Shown here piece by piece: positions 29,736 through 39,384 of a DNA stretch of 52,380 nucleotides. The DNA is taken from positions 754,385 through 806,764 of the forward strand of contig CM007316.1 of the NCBI GenBank assembly GCA_000333855.2. The letters run 5' to 3'. A model generated the notes under the pieces. The model was given only the letters and a program-made list of their open reading frames with translations, ran no database searches and was not told the DNA's origin. This stretch comes from Endotrypanum monterogeii. Lineage: Eukaryota; Euglenozoa; Kinetoplastea; Trypanosomatida; Trypanosomatidae. Every line of letters begins with the position of its first letter. Positions within the stretch are counted from its first letter, which is position 1. Both the position numbers and the translations under genes were made by a program.

Positions 29736-30586
29736 GCTTTTACCTCAGGTGAAGTAAACAAAAAAAAAAAAAAGAGCGCCAAGGTCACCGAGAACCGGTG
29801 TGACTCAGGCGCCGATCCACGAAAATTGAGGTGCAGAGTTAAAAACGCAGTTGTGATCTGCCGCCAAGGTCATCCAGAGCCTCCTCCTTTTCGAGGAAGG
29901 TAGTGGAGGCGAGTCTCAGAGCTACCAGTGGGTATACGATGAAGCAAGTGTGTGGGTGTGTGTGTATGGATGTAGGTCCCCGTCCCTGTGGGATGGCAAG
30001 CGCTAGGGGAAGTGTACACAACAAGATGTTATGCACCCCGGTGCACATATGCGTGCCAACGCGAAAAGGAAGAGGAAAAAATGTCAGATGGTTGAAATCA
30101 TCGAATGGGGAAAAAGGGGGAGGAAAGAGTGGGAGTGGGAGAAGATGGATGAGATACCTTCTGTGACCTCCAGTGGAGAACGTCGCATCACCTAAAAGAC
30201 AGTCTCTCGGGGCACAAAAGGGATGAAGGATACGCGAGAGCCTCGGCATCGTCTCCAGTATGAGATTCGCCGCCTCTGTTCTTACCGCTATGCACTTTAA
30301 CATGTCAGAGAGCTAGCACACCGTCGAAGATCGGTCCAACTTTGTATAAGGAACGGTGCACGTAAAGCGGTTTGGTTGACAACCCACAAGAAAGGGGAGG
30401 GTAGAAATATTTCCCGGATGGAATATGAGCAATGTCCAGAAAAAAAAAAGAAAAAAGGAGATTTTACCAAGCCTGCACGAGAGCCTTCTCAAAGTGTGGT
30501 AGGGGTAGTGATTTCGCGTCAACGTCCCTCCCTTGATGCGTCAAACTTACCGAAAAGACCTACAGTGGTGCCAATGCTGTCTGTCA

Positions 30587-30617
<31 letters not shown>

Positions 30618-30643
30618 GGGGGCAAGGAGGAGGAGGAGGAGGA
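30587..30643. repeat. (GT)n followed by (GGA)n
   Basis: About 14 GT units, a TTTTGGGGGCAA linker and six GGA/AGG units on the plus strand. Confidence 0.85.
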
Positions 30644-30780
30644 GTGTGGGGGCTCAGCAATATGTAGCCCCAACAACAAAGACCAGCTTCCTCGTCTCCG
30701 CATTTTCTCCTCGCACTTTTTCTGTCACGCGCAGCAAATCCACTGAGAGCAGATGAGGAGAAATGATGCGTGTACACATA

Positions 30781-30819
30781 CACACACACATACACTATAT
30801 ATATATATATATATATATT
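30781..30819. repeat. Composite (CA)n(TA)n microsatellite
   Basis: CA units pass through TACAC into about 12 TA units on the plus strand. Confidence 0.85.
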
Positions 30820-31711
30820 TCCATGGAGAACGTGAAGTCAAGAACACAGCACAAACCGCTGACAGAAACTAATGTCGCATCTTCTCGCTCCCTTCCCTCT
30901 CACCCACTACTGTCTCGCCAAACGTTTCGATCAGCCTGCGTTTCCTCTCCTCTCCTCCACCAGTGTGTACCGTATGTGTCATCTATCTTCTGATTATCCT
31001 GGGTTTGGTGTCTGGAGGGAGGAAGGGGAGCAGAGAAAGTGAATCAATGTGACAGGAAGGCGTGATGTGTCAAGTCTATAAGGCACAAAAAAAAAAAAGA
31101 AGTGCAGCTTATGAAGTGCCTCAAAGGAAGATAATTCATCTACCACAAAGTGTCTGCCCATCAACAAACACTTCCACAATCAGAGAGAGACACCCACATA
31201 CTTGCCAGAAAAGAGTCAAGAAACGCAAAAAGAAAGAGAAAACCGAAAACGGCTCCGGCAAGAATCCTTACAGTAGTGTATCGGCGCGTATTCACAATGA
31301 TGTTTGCACTTGTATACTCGCCTTTTCTTTTTTTTTTTTGCGACAGAGTTCAGAGACAGAAAAAAAAAGGGGGGAGGAGGACGCGTATCACATGAACCCA
31401 CATTAATCAACGAGAGTTCGATGAAACAGAGCAGTGCGTAATTGTATGTAAAGAGAAGAAATCAGCGACAGACTCATGGATCGACATCGTGATTCAAGCT
31501 GAAACACACGCGAACACGCCGAGGTACGCACAGGCGCCACGACGAAGTAGACGCCAGGGATTAAGCGGGCAAAAAGATCAAAGAGGAGGAAAGAAAGGGG
31601 AAAAAGACAACAGAGAAGCGAGTTGGGAAACGTAAAGCTCTCGATCACCAAAAGGATTGCTGCTCTCACAAAATACGCAATTTTCTTACAGCGTTACAGA
31701 TTTTCTCTGGC

Positions 31712-31713
<2 letters not shown>

Positions 31714-31747
<34 letters not shown>
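31714..31747. repeat. (GT)n microsatellite in the 3' flank of the endosulfine-like gene
   Basis: Seventeen GT units on the plus strand, (CA)17 on the sense strand, beginning 31 bases after the stop codon, so probably inside the 3' UTR. Confidence 0.9.
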
Positions 31748-31750
<3 letters not shown>

Positions 31751-31777
31751 CGCTCATAACACCCCCCTCTCACCAAC

Positions 31778-32065
31778 TCAGTCGTCAAACGGCGGAGGCG
31801 GAGGAGGTATCCTTCCACCCAGTGCGCCGCTGCCTGCGACGGCAGGGCGAGACCCGTCGACGACTCCGCGACGCGGGATGCCGTTTGGCGTCTTCTGAGT
31901 TTGTAGGGTGTGTGTCGGTTGCTGCTGAGAAGAGTGTTGCTGTTGCTTGCGCACCTCATAGTCAGCCGAGTCAAAGAACTGCTGCTGCTGCGGTGCCTGC
32001 ATCTGTCGCAGACGAGGATCGCGCTTTTTAGGCATGCTCACCCCCGGTGGTACCTGATCCGTCAT
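31778..32065 (-). CDS. Endosulfine/ARPP19-like protein (FDSADY motif), 95 aa
   Basis: The protein carries FFDSADYEVRKQQQ (residues 30-43), which matches the core of the endosulfine/ARPP19/Igo family, where the usual form is FDSGDY. In animals and yeast, Greatwall-type kinases phosphorylate the Ser of this motif and the protein then inhibits PP2A-B55. Here that residue would be Ser33. A basic Pro-Lys-Lys-Arg segment and a helix-like PRLRQMQ precede it, as in the family, though divergent and joined by a short poly-Gln. The rest is Gln-rich and ends in a proline run, IPPPPPPFDD. The size fits. The ATG at 32063-32065 is chosen because the acceptor AG lies 18 nt upstream; five upstream codons begin with GTG. 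The family match rests on one short motif, so it is likely rather than certain. Confidence 0.65.
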   Translation of the reverse strand: MTDQVPPGVSMPKKRDPRLRQMQAPQQQQFFDSADYEVRKQQQHSSQQQPTHTLQTQKTPNGIPRRGVVDGSRPAVAGSGALGGRIPPPPPPFDD

Positions 32066-32083
32066 CTTTCCTGGATGCACTCC

Positions 32084-32100
32084 CTGCAGAGAAGAAAATC
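32084..32100 (-). promoter_or_regulatory. Polypyrimidine tract and spliced-leader acceptor AG for the endosulfine-like gene
   Basis: The sense strand reads GATTTTCTTCTCTGCAG with the AG at 32085-32084, leaving an 18-nt 5' UTR before the ATG. Confidence 0.65.
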
Positions 32101-33580
32101 GCTAATTGAGGGTGGATGGTGGTGTAGTAAGAAACCAAGAAAAGGGTGGAGCTGTGGTATTACCTGCAACAAGGGATGCTCGTGACATACACGCACAAGT
32201 GCGTTGGGTGCAATTGAATGTTAGAGAATTCCCACTGAACGATATGCACAGAAGTACACGTTCGCAGAGGAAGGGGGAGGAGGGGGAAGGGGGGAAAAGA
32301 AGGCAGAAGAGAACAGTGGAGAGGATACGAGGGAGGTGGTGGTCTGCACGGAGTACCAGGAAAGTGTTTCTGCTCAATAGCCCGTTAGCACTCTTACTGT
32401 CACCTCTCTAATTGATCTCTGTATAAAGCTAATGTCTCTGCTGGAGTGCGGGTAGTTAATTGGCATAGGAAACAATTGTACAGACCACTCCATTCGACAC
32501 AGATAAGGAGGAGCAGGAGAGGGCAGAGACACAGGAGAAAGGTGTCGGGGAAATGATGAAGACGAGCGCACACGTCGAACAAACAAAGAGACGACTGTGG
32601 CACGCCCACATAGGTGCCATCCGCCTTCGCGGGAGAGCACGAAAGGGAAACTTTTTGTGAACTGCAGTGTCACGCGTTCGCGTGGTGTACGTACCCATAT
32701 ACGTATAAAATACGTGTGTTCGGCATACAGGTAAAATGTTTTTACTTTTTTTTCTTGTCAACCCACAACGAGAGAAGTGTTGTGTAGCAGATGTGCAGAA
32801 CACCATCGAGACCACACCTACGTATCATTTCACAACTTGCTTGCCTCACCAGCTGTCTTCTTCTGCACTCATCCTCTTTGGGGATAGAGGGAAAAGGGAG
32901 AAGAGAGGGAAAGAGGGGAATTCCCACAAGCACTGTCGAAGTGAAATCCTTTTTTTTGTTCCAGCTATTTTAGTGTGTTTTTTTTTTGTTTTTTCCCGCC
33001 CCCTTCAGTCTACAAAACGCAGGTGACCGCTCTTTTCATGTGAGGAAGCCCAGAGAAGAAGAAAAAAAAGGAGAGAGGAAGAGACATAGAGCGCTCAATA
33101 TTTGAGAAACCACTAGGCTATGCAGACAGACAAAGGCCCAAAATGCAAGGGAAGAAAAAACACCAGGGGTCGATCTTTCGAAGAGGAAGAGAGGGAGGGA
33201 AGGTGCGCGGAGAGCGCATAAAGGGCCCGATAATATCAACCGAAGAGGGAGCCTGCAGGAAAGAGTGCGTAAGCGGCAATTCCCTTGGCACTTACAACAT
33301 ACTAAAAGAAAAAAAAAAAAAGAGCGCACAAAAGCCCCGCTCCCGCTTTCGAGAGAGTAAAGACCACAAATTCTCTTGTTTGTTTACAAAAAAAAAAAAA
33401 GGAAGAAAAAACAAATGATTGGGGGAAGAGAGGGGTTAACTGAGAAACTTCATTGAAGAAAAATGTGAGCCGAACGCATGTCCGAGTCACCTCTGTCGTG
33501 CCTGGAGCCCCCAACATAAGCACAGGCCGCTTTCTCCTCGTCAGCAAATACACATTCTTGGAGAGATGATAATATGTGCA

Positions 33581-33612
33581 AATATATATATATATAGTAT
33601 ATATATATATAT
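33581..33612. repeat. Interrupted (AT)n microsatellite
   Basis: Two AT blocks separated by a single G (TATAGTATA), about 100 bases past the canopy-like gene's stop. Confidence 0.85.
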
Positions 33613-33709
33613 GTTTTGATATAAACCGGTGTTCATGTGTATATATCTTGAAAAGAAAGAACCCTCGCAACCATAACCACAATCCATACTCGACTTAGCG
33701 GAGGCAGAA

Positions 33710-34825
33710 TCAAAGGTCACCAACGACGTAGTCATCGTTTTTTTCCTGTACATTCTCAGCGATACGGGTGTTGACTGCTACTTCTGGTGAAGAATTTCCG
33801 AGATCCTCTCTAGGAGCTTCAGAAGAGTCGCGTAAGGCCGCCGACTTTCCGTTCACCTCCTTCATCTCTGTGGACGACCCGCTGGCAGGTAAACTCGGGC
33901 CTGTGTCAGCTGTCGTACGCTGCTCACTCGCTTTTAATTCCTCGATCTTTTTTTTGCGGAGCTGATGCTGCTCCCATCTTCGCTGATCACGGTGTGCGGC
34001 GGCCCGCAGCACCTCCACATCAGCGCACACATTAGTGACTGGGCGAACTGAAGTCCCTTTGCTCCCCTCAGACCTCTTCTCCTGCACGGAGTCAGAGAAA
34101 TTAGCGGGAAGCTCCATGCCGCAAAGACCGTACTCCGTCTCGGCATGAGAGCGAGCCACTTTGACAAGCTCCTCGATTTCCTCTTCGAACTCCTCCACTA
34201 GTCGAGCACACATTGTAGGCGCCGCATATCGGTTCTGTAACCCGCGCAACGCATCCGCATCCTTCCGGCTGTACAACTTAGCAATAGCATATCGATGCTC
34301 CGAGCGCTTATCAGCCCACGAAGTCGGATCTTCGTCGGCTGGGAAAATTTCATCTTCACGCAGCGCGTGTCGCATACCTAACTTGGCGTCTCCAAAAAAC
34401 TGTTGGTGATACAGGCGCACCTTCGACTTGGGGTGCAATCGCAACCACAATTCATCATTCCCATACGATGTACACATGTCCTCCATCACCTCACTGACAA
34501 GAAGCTCGCTATTGTGGTATTGGCTTCGCCGCAGCTCGTTTTGTTTGCCAAGCCTGTGGGAGATGAGATAAGTGGTCGGGTTTTCGGCCAGAGTCTTATT
34601 AATGCGGTAAAACAAAGTGCGCGCAACGGCTAAACAGGCAGAGCAGTCGAGGTGCTCATAGCCAGGCCCATGCATCGGTGCGAGTGACTTACCTTGCGCT
34701 GTCGCCGCTGCAGATACTCGCGATGAAACCGAAATGAAGCATACGAGAACAAAAATAGCAGATACAAGACAGTACCGCTGGCACACCCGCAGCGGCGCCA
34801 GCAAAAATAGCGGCTGTGCTCGCAT
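33710..34825 (-). CDS. Canopy/MSAP-like saposin-fold ER protein, 371 aa
   Basis: Canopy (DUF3456) proteins are ER-resident saposin-like proteins that act as co-chaperones of secretory and receptor proteins. A hydrophobic segment at residues 17-40 is a signal peptide or anchor. The saposin-like part starts with LDCSACLAVARTL (Cys61, Cys64). It continues with a basic stretch and a Tyr plus SELLVSEVMEDMC (Cys118), as canopy proteins do. It then has MCARLVEEFEEEIEEL (Cys206), with the acidic helix typical of the family, and YGLC (Cys235). The final Cys usual after the LC is not seen. The insert between Cys118 and Cys206 is longer than usual. The C-terminal 120 residues are charged and disordered and end in VGDL, which recalls the trypanosomatid ER-retrieval ending MDDL. 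Family assignment is good; the exact partner is unknown. Confidence 0.75.
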   Translation of the reverse strand: MRAQPLFLLAPLRVCQRYCLVSAIFVLVCFISVSSRVSAAATAQGKSLAPMHGPGYEHLDCSACLAVARTLFYRINKTLAENPTTYLISHRLGKQNELRRSQYHNSELLVSEVMEDMCTSYGNDELWLRLHPKSKVRLYHQQFFGDAKLGMRHALREDEIFPADEDPTSWADKRSEHRYAIAKLYSRKDADALRGLQNRYAAPTMCARLVEEFEEEIEELVKVARSHAETEYGLCGMELPANFSDSVQEKRSEGSKGTSVRPVTNVCADVEVLRAAAHRDQRRWEQHQLRKKKIEELKASEQRTTADTGPSLPASGSSTEMKEVNGKSAALRDSSEAPREDLGNSSPEVAVNTRIAENVQEKNDDYVVGDL

Positions 34826-35813
34826 GAAGGACTGCTACGCGCCCGCGGATGTTGAATGTTATGTGTGCGCTCGGGCACGTAGAGGTGTCTCAGAAATTAT
34901 CACTCTAGGCCGTAGGCGTTGAATACGAAACGATAAATATATATAACGGGGGCAGAACGGATAGAGAACGATAGAAGGCTGGCTGCCGCGCCTTAGGTTT
35001 CCTGTGTGACACGGTCACTGCGATTCAACCCCGAAATGTAGCGTCCGTGAGAAGAGGGGAAACGAGAGAGCGGATCAAAAATGAATGAGAGAACGAAAAA
35101 TGCGCCGTCGTGCGCCGTTCTTTTTTTTTTCTTTACTTTCAGACGTTTTTTGTTCTTGTGGTAGTTATAGAAGAAAAGCGGGACATCCCGTGATGTGTAC
35201 ATGACACATGAAGATATTTGTGAGATTAGGAGAGGGGAAGATAGTTGACATGAGGGAAGAGAAAGACATGTGGAAACCAAGAATACGAAATGTATTAGAA
35301 GAAAAAAAAAGGACCGGAGTAGAAAATAGTGGCGTACGTCAAGGATCATCCATCGATTAGGGAGGAAGATGGGGGCTTCAGAAAAGCAAGTGAAAAGGCG
35401 CCCAACACAGTTGTTAGCGCCGCCACCCTCAGCGGGGATGGCGCGAGGTTGTTGAGCCTGTGTGCTCTGGAAGCGTACAAGAGGGGAAGCCTCTCAAGAT
35501 GATGGATATGTATGAGAAAAGGCGTTCAGTGATGGAGAAGCATCCCGAAGCCTGCGACAAATGACGTCCACAAGGAAAATGTACAGCAAAGAAAGCCAAC
35601 CCGCCAAATCCAGCCAGTCCGGTGGACTCCACATAGTACGCGGGAGAAACAGAAAAATCCGCACAATGTCGCTGAAAACATTAATGTGCAGCCTTTCGAT
35701 ACCACACGCTGCTGTTGACTTTTCCGTATAGAATATGCGTCATGAATGCCTAAGAGCGCCATAACATGCCTTGCAACACACGCGGAGCGAGCCCTCCCCC
35801 CCCCCCACCCCAC

Positions 35814-35814
35814 C

Positions 35815-35854
<40 letters not shown>
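35814..35854. repeat. Composite (CA)n(TA)n microsatellite
   Basis: About 11 CA units pass directly into about 9 TA units on the plus strand, preceded by a C-rich block. Confidence 0.9.
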
Positions 35855-35998
35855 CTCATCAGGTTGCAGAGATAATTTCGTACAAAAAAAAACATGAAAT
35901 ATTTACTTTACATCGTAGGTATCAGGAATGAAAATTTGTCGAATCTTGACAACGGCTGTCGAGCGAGCGAGCGAGAAACGGCGGAGCAACGAAGGGGG

Positions 35999-36003
35999 AT
36001 ATA

Positions 36004-36034
<31 letters not shown>
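35999..36034. repeat. (AT)n microsatellite with one G interruption
   Basis: AT units broken by ATGTAT near 36007-36012, about 80 bases past the CFAP161 stop. Confidence 0.85.
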
Positions 36035-36109
36035 GAAAAAAATCAAACACGCTCGCACTCCGCGGCAAGGGTGCCGCCGCCAATAAGCCCCAGTCCAAGG
36101 TTGATCCAT

Positions 36110-36997
36110 TCACTGTGTCAGAGAAGACGCCTGTGCATCTATGGTAGCGGACAGTGAGCCCTTTCCAGAATCATCCTGACGACCTTGTCCGTCATGAATA
36201 AAAATCCACAGGTTCTCCGGGAGCGGGGGTCCACCTCGCCTTTTTGTCTCGAGCACTGTGAAGTTCCCACAGCCTACTTCGAACTGTGGACCGAAGTCGT
36301 TGTAAAAAACCTCCTTCACACTCGCAAGGGGGGAAGCTGTCATGTTGTGGCGGATGCGAATGATGGCGTCCGCCTTCACAGGATGGTCTCGCACGTCCTC
36401 CTGGAGCGCAGGGTTCGCCTCCTCCACGTACCACATGGCCCCTGCACCACCACCGTCGGGAGAAAAGTAAGTGTGGCGCAACTTAGCCGTCACTGGTGAT
36501 GCACAACCCGGAGAAAAAGACTCCGACATCAGGAAAAGAGGGTCCTCGCAGAGCTGGCGCACCGTCATTAAGTAAAAAGGTTGACCATAGTGCACCATGT
36601 CTGCCTCGTCCTCAGGAATAGGAAAACTATCAGTCTGAGGCATCGCAGCTGGCACAAGCACCACGGTGCACCGCGACACCGCCTCCTCCGCCGGAGCGGT
36701 GGAGCAAGCGATTTTCCACCCCGTGGGAGAAGCCTTGCGGTCGTCAAGGTCCACGCTAAGAAATCCGCACGTGTGCGCATTCTGAAGCATCAGTGGGACG
36801 TAAAATCGCAAATAGCCGTCATCCGCGATGGGGGCAATACGTTGCGGTGCGTTGTGATGCCGAACTTTGGCCATCGCGTACGCAACCTCAGCAGAGGCCT
36901 CCACCAGGCCCCCGCTGCGGCCTTGCATCAGTCGACGCCGATCTCGCTCATAGACATCTTCTTCGAACCAGTTTCCGAGTAGAGGTCGGCGAGGCAT
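36110..36997 (-). CDS. CFAP161: CFAP161 homologue, microtubule inner protein, 295 aa
   Basis: CFAP161 is a microtubule inner protein of axonemal doublets in ciliated eukaryotes. The N-terminal LLGNWFEEDVYERDRRR (residues 6-22) matches the conserved GNWNEDVYLEEE-type start of the family. It is followed by a Gly pair and the IADDGYLRFYVPLML stretch, where the family has a similar DGYVHYGDxVML segment. Later FYLMTVRQLCEDPLFL, LRHTYFSP and LWIFIHD fit the beta-rich body. No coiled coil or membrane span is present. The ATG at 36995-36997 places the conserved motif close to the N-terminus and is 31 nt after a very good splice acceptor (37029-37030). An upstream extension would need GTG and would cross that acceptor. 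Confidence 0.85.
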   Translation of the reverse strand: MPRRPLLGNWFEEDVYERDRRRLMQGRSGGLVEASAEVAYAMAKVRHHNAPQRIAPIADDGYLRFYVPLMLQNAHTCGFLSVDLDDRKASPTGWKIACSTAPAEEAVSRCTVVLVPAAMPQTDSFPIPEDEADMVHYGQPFYLMTVRQLCEDPLFLMSESFSPGCASPVTAKLRHTYFSPDGGGAGAMWYVEEANPALQEDVRDHPVKADAIIRIRHNMTASPLASVKEVFYNDFGPQFEVGCGNFTVLETKRRGGPPLPENLWIFIHDGQGRQDDSGKGSLSATIDAQASSLTQ

Positions 36998-37028
36998 CGC
37001 TCGTCTACGTCCACGTGTCGCTCGTTTC

Positions 37029-37062
37029 CTGAACAAGGAGGGGGAAGAGGGGGAGAAATAAC
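37029..37062 (-). promoter_or_regulatory. Polypyrimidine tract and spliced-leader acceptor AG for CFAP161
   Basis: The sense strand has a C/T tract of about 25 bases (TTTCTCCCCCTCTTCCCCCT-like) followed by TTGTTCAG, with the AG at 37030-37029. It is the clearest acceptor in the window. Confidence 0.75.
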
Positions 37063-37738
37063 TAGTAAAAGCAGGAAGAACCACACCACGAAAATATTTG
37101 CAAAAAAAGGAGGTGGGGGCCTGAGAATGTCAAGTCCGTGAGTGTGTGCTTGTGTGTGATGAGGAAGACAATATTAGTTCTAACGCCCTTTGATGGCCGA
37201 CTCCCTTTGGGTTCTCGATTCGTATACGTTTCTTTTTCGGTTGCCTACGCCGCACGTTGGAGGAAACCCACCAATGTACACACTTGAAGAACATTACCAG
37301 AGTACATACGTGGGAAAGGGGGAAAAAAAGAGAGGAGGATACATGATATTCGGAGGGGGGGGGGAGTGGAAGATAGATTTCTTTTTGAAACGTCAAATAA
37401 TTCACAGACCGGATAACTCGGCAGTAGTCATGAACAACAGCAACAGCGAAGTCCTCACCAAGCATTTGACGATGACGAGTTACCGCTCATGCTGCACAGC
37501 CCCCACATGAATGAGAACCGATAGGCGAGGTCAGCGAGAGCAAAGCACTACACGACCTGTATTTTCCTCTACCCAGCTGATGTCGTTGACATACACAAAT
37601 CTGTGACATGCAGGCATACCTATAAGCTAAACGTTCGGACTCGCATTTATTTTTTTCTCCTCCATTGCTCTTCAAGTGGCAAAATGCGGCGCGGAGGAGC
37701 AACATACGCTGACAAAAAAAAAAGGGGGACACACAGAT

Positions 37739-37765
37739 ACACACACACACACACACACACACACA
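37739..37765. repeat. (CA)n microsatellite
   Basis: About 13 CA units on the plus strand, unusual in that most such arrays here are GT on this strand. Confidence 0.9.
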
Positions 37766-38248
37766 TAAAGCTAAAGCATACAACATGAAAAACACACACC
37801 GAGGAGCACACCTACAGGACATCCATAGGCGACGAGCCTCCCATCCCCTCCTCTTCCTTCCCCCCCCCCTTCAAGCTTTTTTTTTCCGCGCGCTGTTTTT
37901 GAGGTCACAGCTTTCCATCCTGAATGGGGAGATCGTCAAGACATAGGCAGCGCCACTATGAGAAGCCCTCTTCCGCCCGCTAGCCCCTCAAAAGAGAACG
38001 TCTACGTATACATGACACCCATGTGAATGAATATATATTATATATATCGACTCAAGCTGATAAAATGACAGGCGCGCCGGGAGGAGAATCAAAAACAAAA
38101 AGGGAGGGAGAGTTAAAAAACTCGTGCGCGCTAAAGTCTTTTCTATGAGAAGCGTATGGAACCGTATCTTTCGGAAACAGTCAAGTCCGAACAAAGTCCT
38201 CTGAACAAAGAAAAATGCAACGACTATAGGGGGGATAGAGAGAGCGCG

Positions 38249-38274
38249 TGTGTGTGTGTGTGTGTGTGTGTGTG
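38249..38274. repeat. (GT)n microsatellite
   Basis: Thirteen GT units on the plus strand, preceded by GAGAGAGCGC. Confidence 0.9.
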
Positions 38275-38718
38275 CATCAAATAGAGCACAATATGCGCGA
38301 ACATCTTCCTTTTCTGTGATTGAAAATCTTTTCTTTGATGTTTGTTTGAGAATCGGCTTTGGGGAGGGTTATTTCGGATGCATCCAACGGGGAATAGACA
38401 CACCAAAGGAAAAATCTACCCACCGTGTGCCTTTGCGTGAATAGCGACAGAAAAATATAATGCCTACGCGCACACGTAACTCTCCCTTTCGAAATACAGA
38501 ACTCACCCTTGTACCAACCCCCACCGCACTTTTTTTATCGCCTTTCCGCCCGCCACAACTCTGTTTCCTCGCAAATCCCCCCGTCCCGACGCACCCCGCT
38601 GGAGCCCATTGAAGATGAAGGGAAGGGGGGTCCAAGCAAGCAAAGCCAAAAACGGTACCCATACTACACCGCAAAACACCCCCAAATAATTTCTTTTACA
38701 TAACACCCTCAACGAATG

Positions 38719-39384
38719 CTACACCATGCGCTTTGTCACAAACATCCGACGCAGATAAATGATGCTTCCGACGCCCATAGCGATAATAAACACGATTTCC
38801 AGCGCACAGAAGAGCACAACGCGCGTGTTGGCGACCTCAGCGGTTGCACGATGCCTCGCCCCACGAAGGCTCAGAATCGCCTGCAGCTCCTCGATCTCGC
38901 GCAACCCTTGATGCAAGCGCTTGATGGAACGATGCAGTGCATCCGACCGCCCCTCCTTCGAGATCGATGCGCCTGGGGTGCCACCACTCTCTACCACCAC
39001 GGAGAAAGACACTACTTTTGAGGTCAGTGTGCTCATGCGGTTACTAAAGCAAAAAGCGTGCGGGCCTTGCATGCGGGACTTGAACAGAACCCGATTTTCA
39101 GTGTCTCGATCGGAATCCCAGACCAGACTCTTGTCCGGGGCCAATATTTTGCAGTCAATGTCCAGGGCACCCCCCGAGGTAACAGTGTAGTGCAGAAAGA
39201 TCCTTAACCCAGCAGCAGACACATCCTCGTAGAAGCACAGAGTCTGACCAGCGGGGACCTGCACCGCAAGACCATTATCATCAGCGTGTGCTGGCAGCAC
39301 CAGACTGCAGCTCACCAGCAACACCAGAAGAGTTCCGAGTGCGCGGAGCGCAGCGAGTGGCCCTTGTTGGCGGTGGAGCGGCAT
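38719..39384 (-). CDS. p24-family cargo receptor, TMED2/Emp24 type, 221 aa
   Basis: p24 proteins cycle between ER and Golgi in COPI and COPII vesicles and help load GPI-anchored and other cargo. The parts are in order. A signal peptide covers about residues 1-34, ending near LPAHA. A GOLD beta domain follows, with two Cys (in LCFYEDV and DIDCKIL, plus a further AFCFSN). Then come a helical stalk (RSIKRLHQGLREIEELQAIL), one membrane span (VVLFCALEIVFIIAMGVGSI) and a short cytosolic tail YLRRMFVTKRMV. The tail is close to that of the p24-beta (TMED2) subfamily, YLKRFFEVRRVV, but one Phe of the FF pair is Met. The ATG at 39382-39384 gives the signal peptide directly; the upstream open codons begin only with TTG. 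Confidence 0.9.
   Translation of the reverse strand: MPLHRQQGPLAALRALGTLLVLLVSCSLVLPAHADDNGLAVQVPAGQTLCFYEDVSAAGLRIFLHYTVTSGGALDIDCKILAPDKSLVWDSDRDTENRVLFKSRMQGPHAFCFSNRMSTLTSKVVSFSVVVESGGTPGASISKEGRSDALHRSIKRLHQGLREIEELQAILSLRGARHRATAEVANTRVVLFCALEIVFIIAMGVGSIIYLRRMFVTKRMV

Larger units (their letters stand above)
29690..31777. other. Intergenic region, 2.1 kb, no gene recognised
   Basis: It contains a (GT)n array at 30587-30614 followed by (GGA)n at 30626-30643, a (CA)n(TA)n composite at 30781-30819 and (GT)n at 31714-31747, which lies only 30 bases past the stop of the endosulfine-like gene. No convincing frame was found. Confidence 0.5.
32066..33709. other. Intergenic region, 1.6 kb, no gene recognised
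   Basis: It contains A/G-rich plus-strand tracts near 32266-32300 and 33180-33200, T runs near 32941-32990, and an imperfect (AT)n at 33581-33612 close to the stop of the canopy-like gene. No convincing frame. Confidence 0.5.
34826..36109. other. Intergenic region, 1.3 kb, no gene recognised
   Basis: It contains a (CA)n(TA)n composite at 35814-35854, an (AT)n array at 35999-36034, and A and T runs. The latter array lies in the 3' flank of CFAP161. No convincing frame. Confidence 0.5.
36998..38718. other. Intergenic region, 1.7 kb, no gene recognised
   Basis: It contains (CA)n at 37739-37765 and (GT)n at 38249-38274, C runs near 37861-37869 and short AT blocks near 38031-38047. A minus frame at 37130-37465 begins with ATG but has no family likeness and a pyrimidine-biased translation. 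Confidence 0.5.

Noticed and set aside
29690..29788. 33-residue hydrophobic N-terminal extension of CFAP100 that looks like a signal peptide
   Set aside because: It starts at GTG, contains translated poly-T, and the splice acceptor lies within it, so it is 5' untranslated or intergenic sequence.
37130..37465. 111-codon minus-strand frame with ATG
   Set aside because: The translation is dominated by pyrimidine-rich codons and ends in CA-repeat residues; no family likeness.
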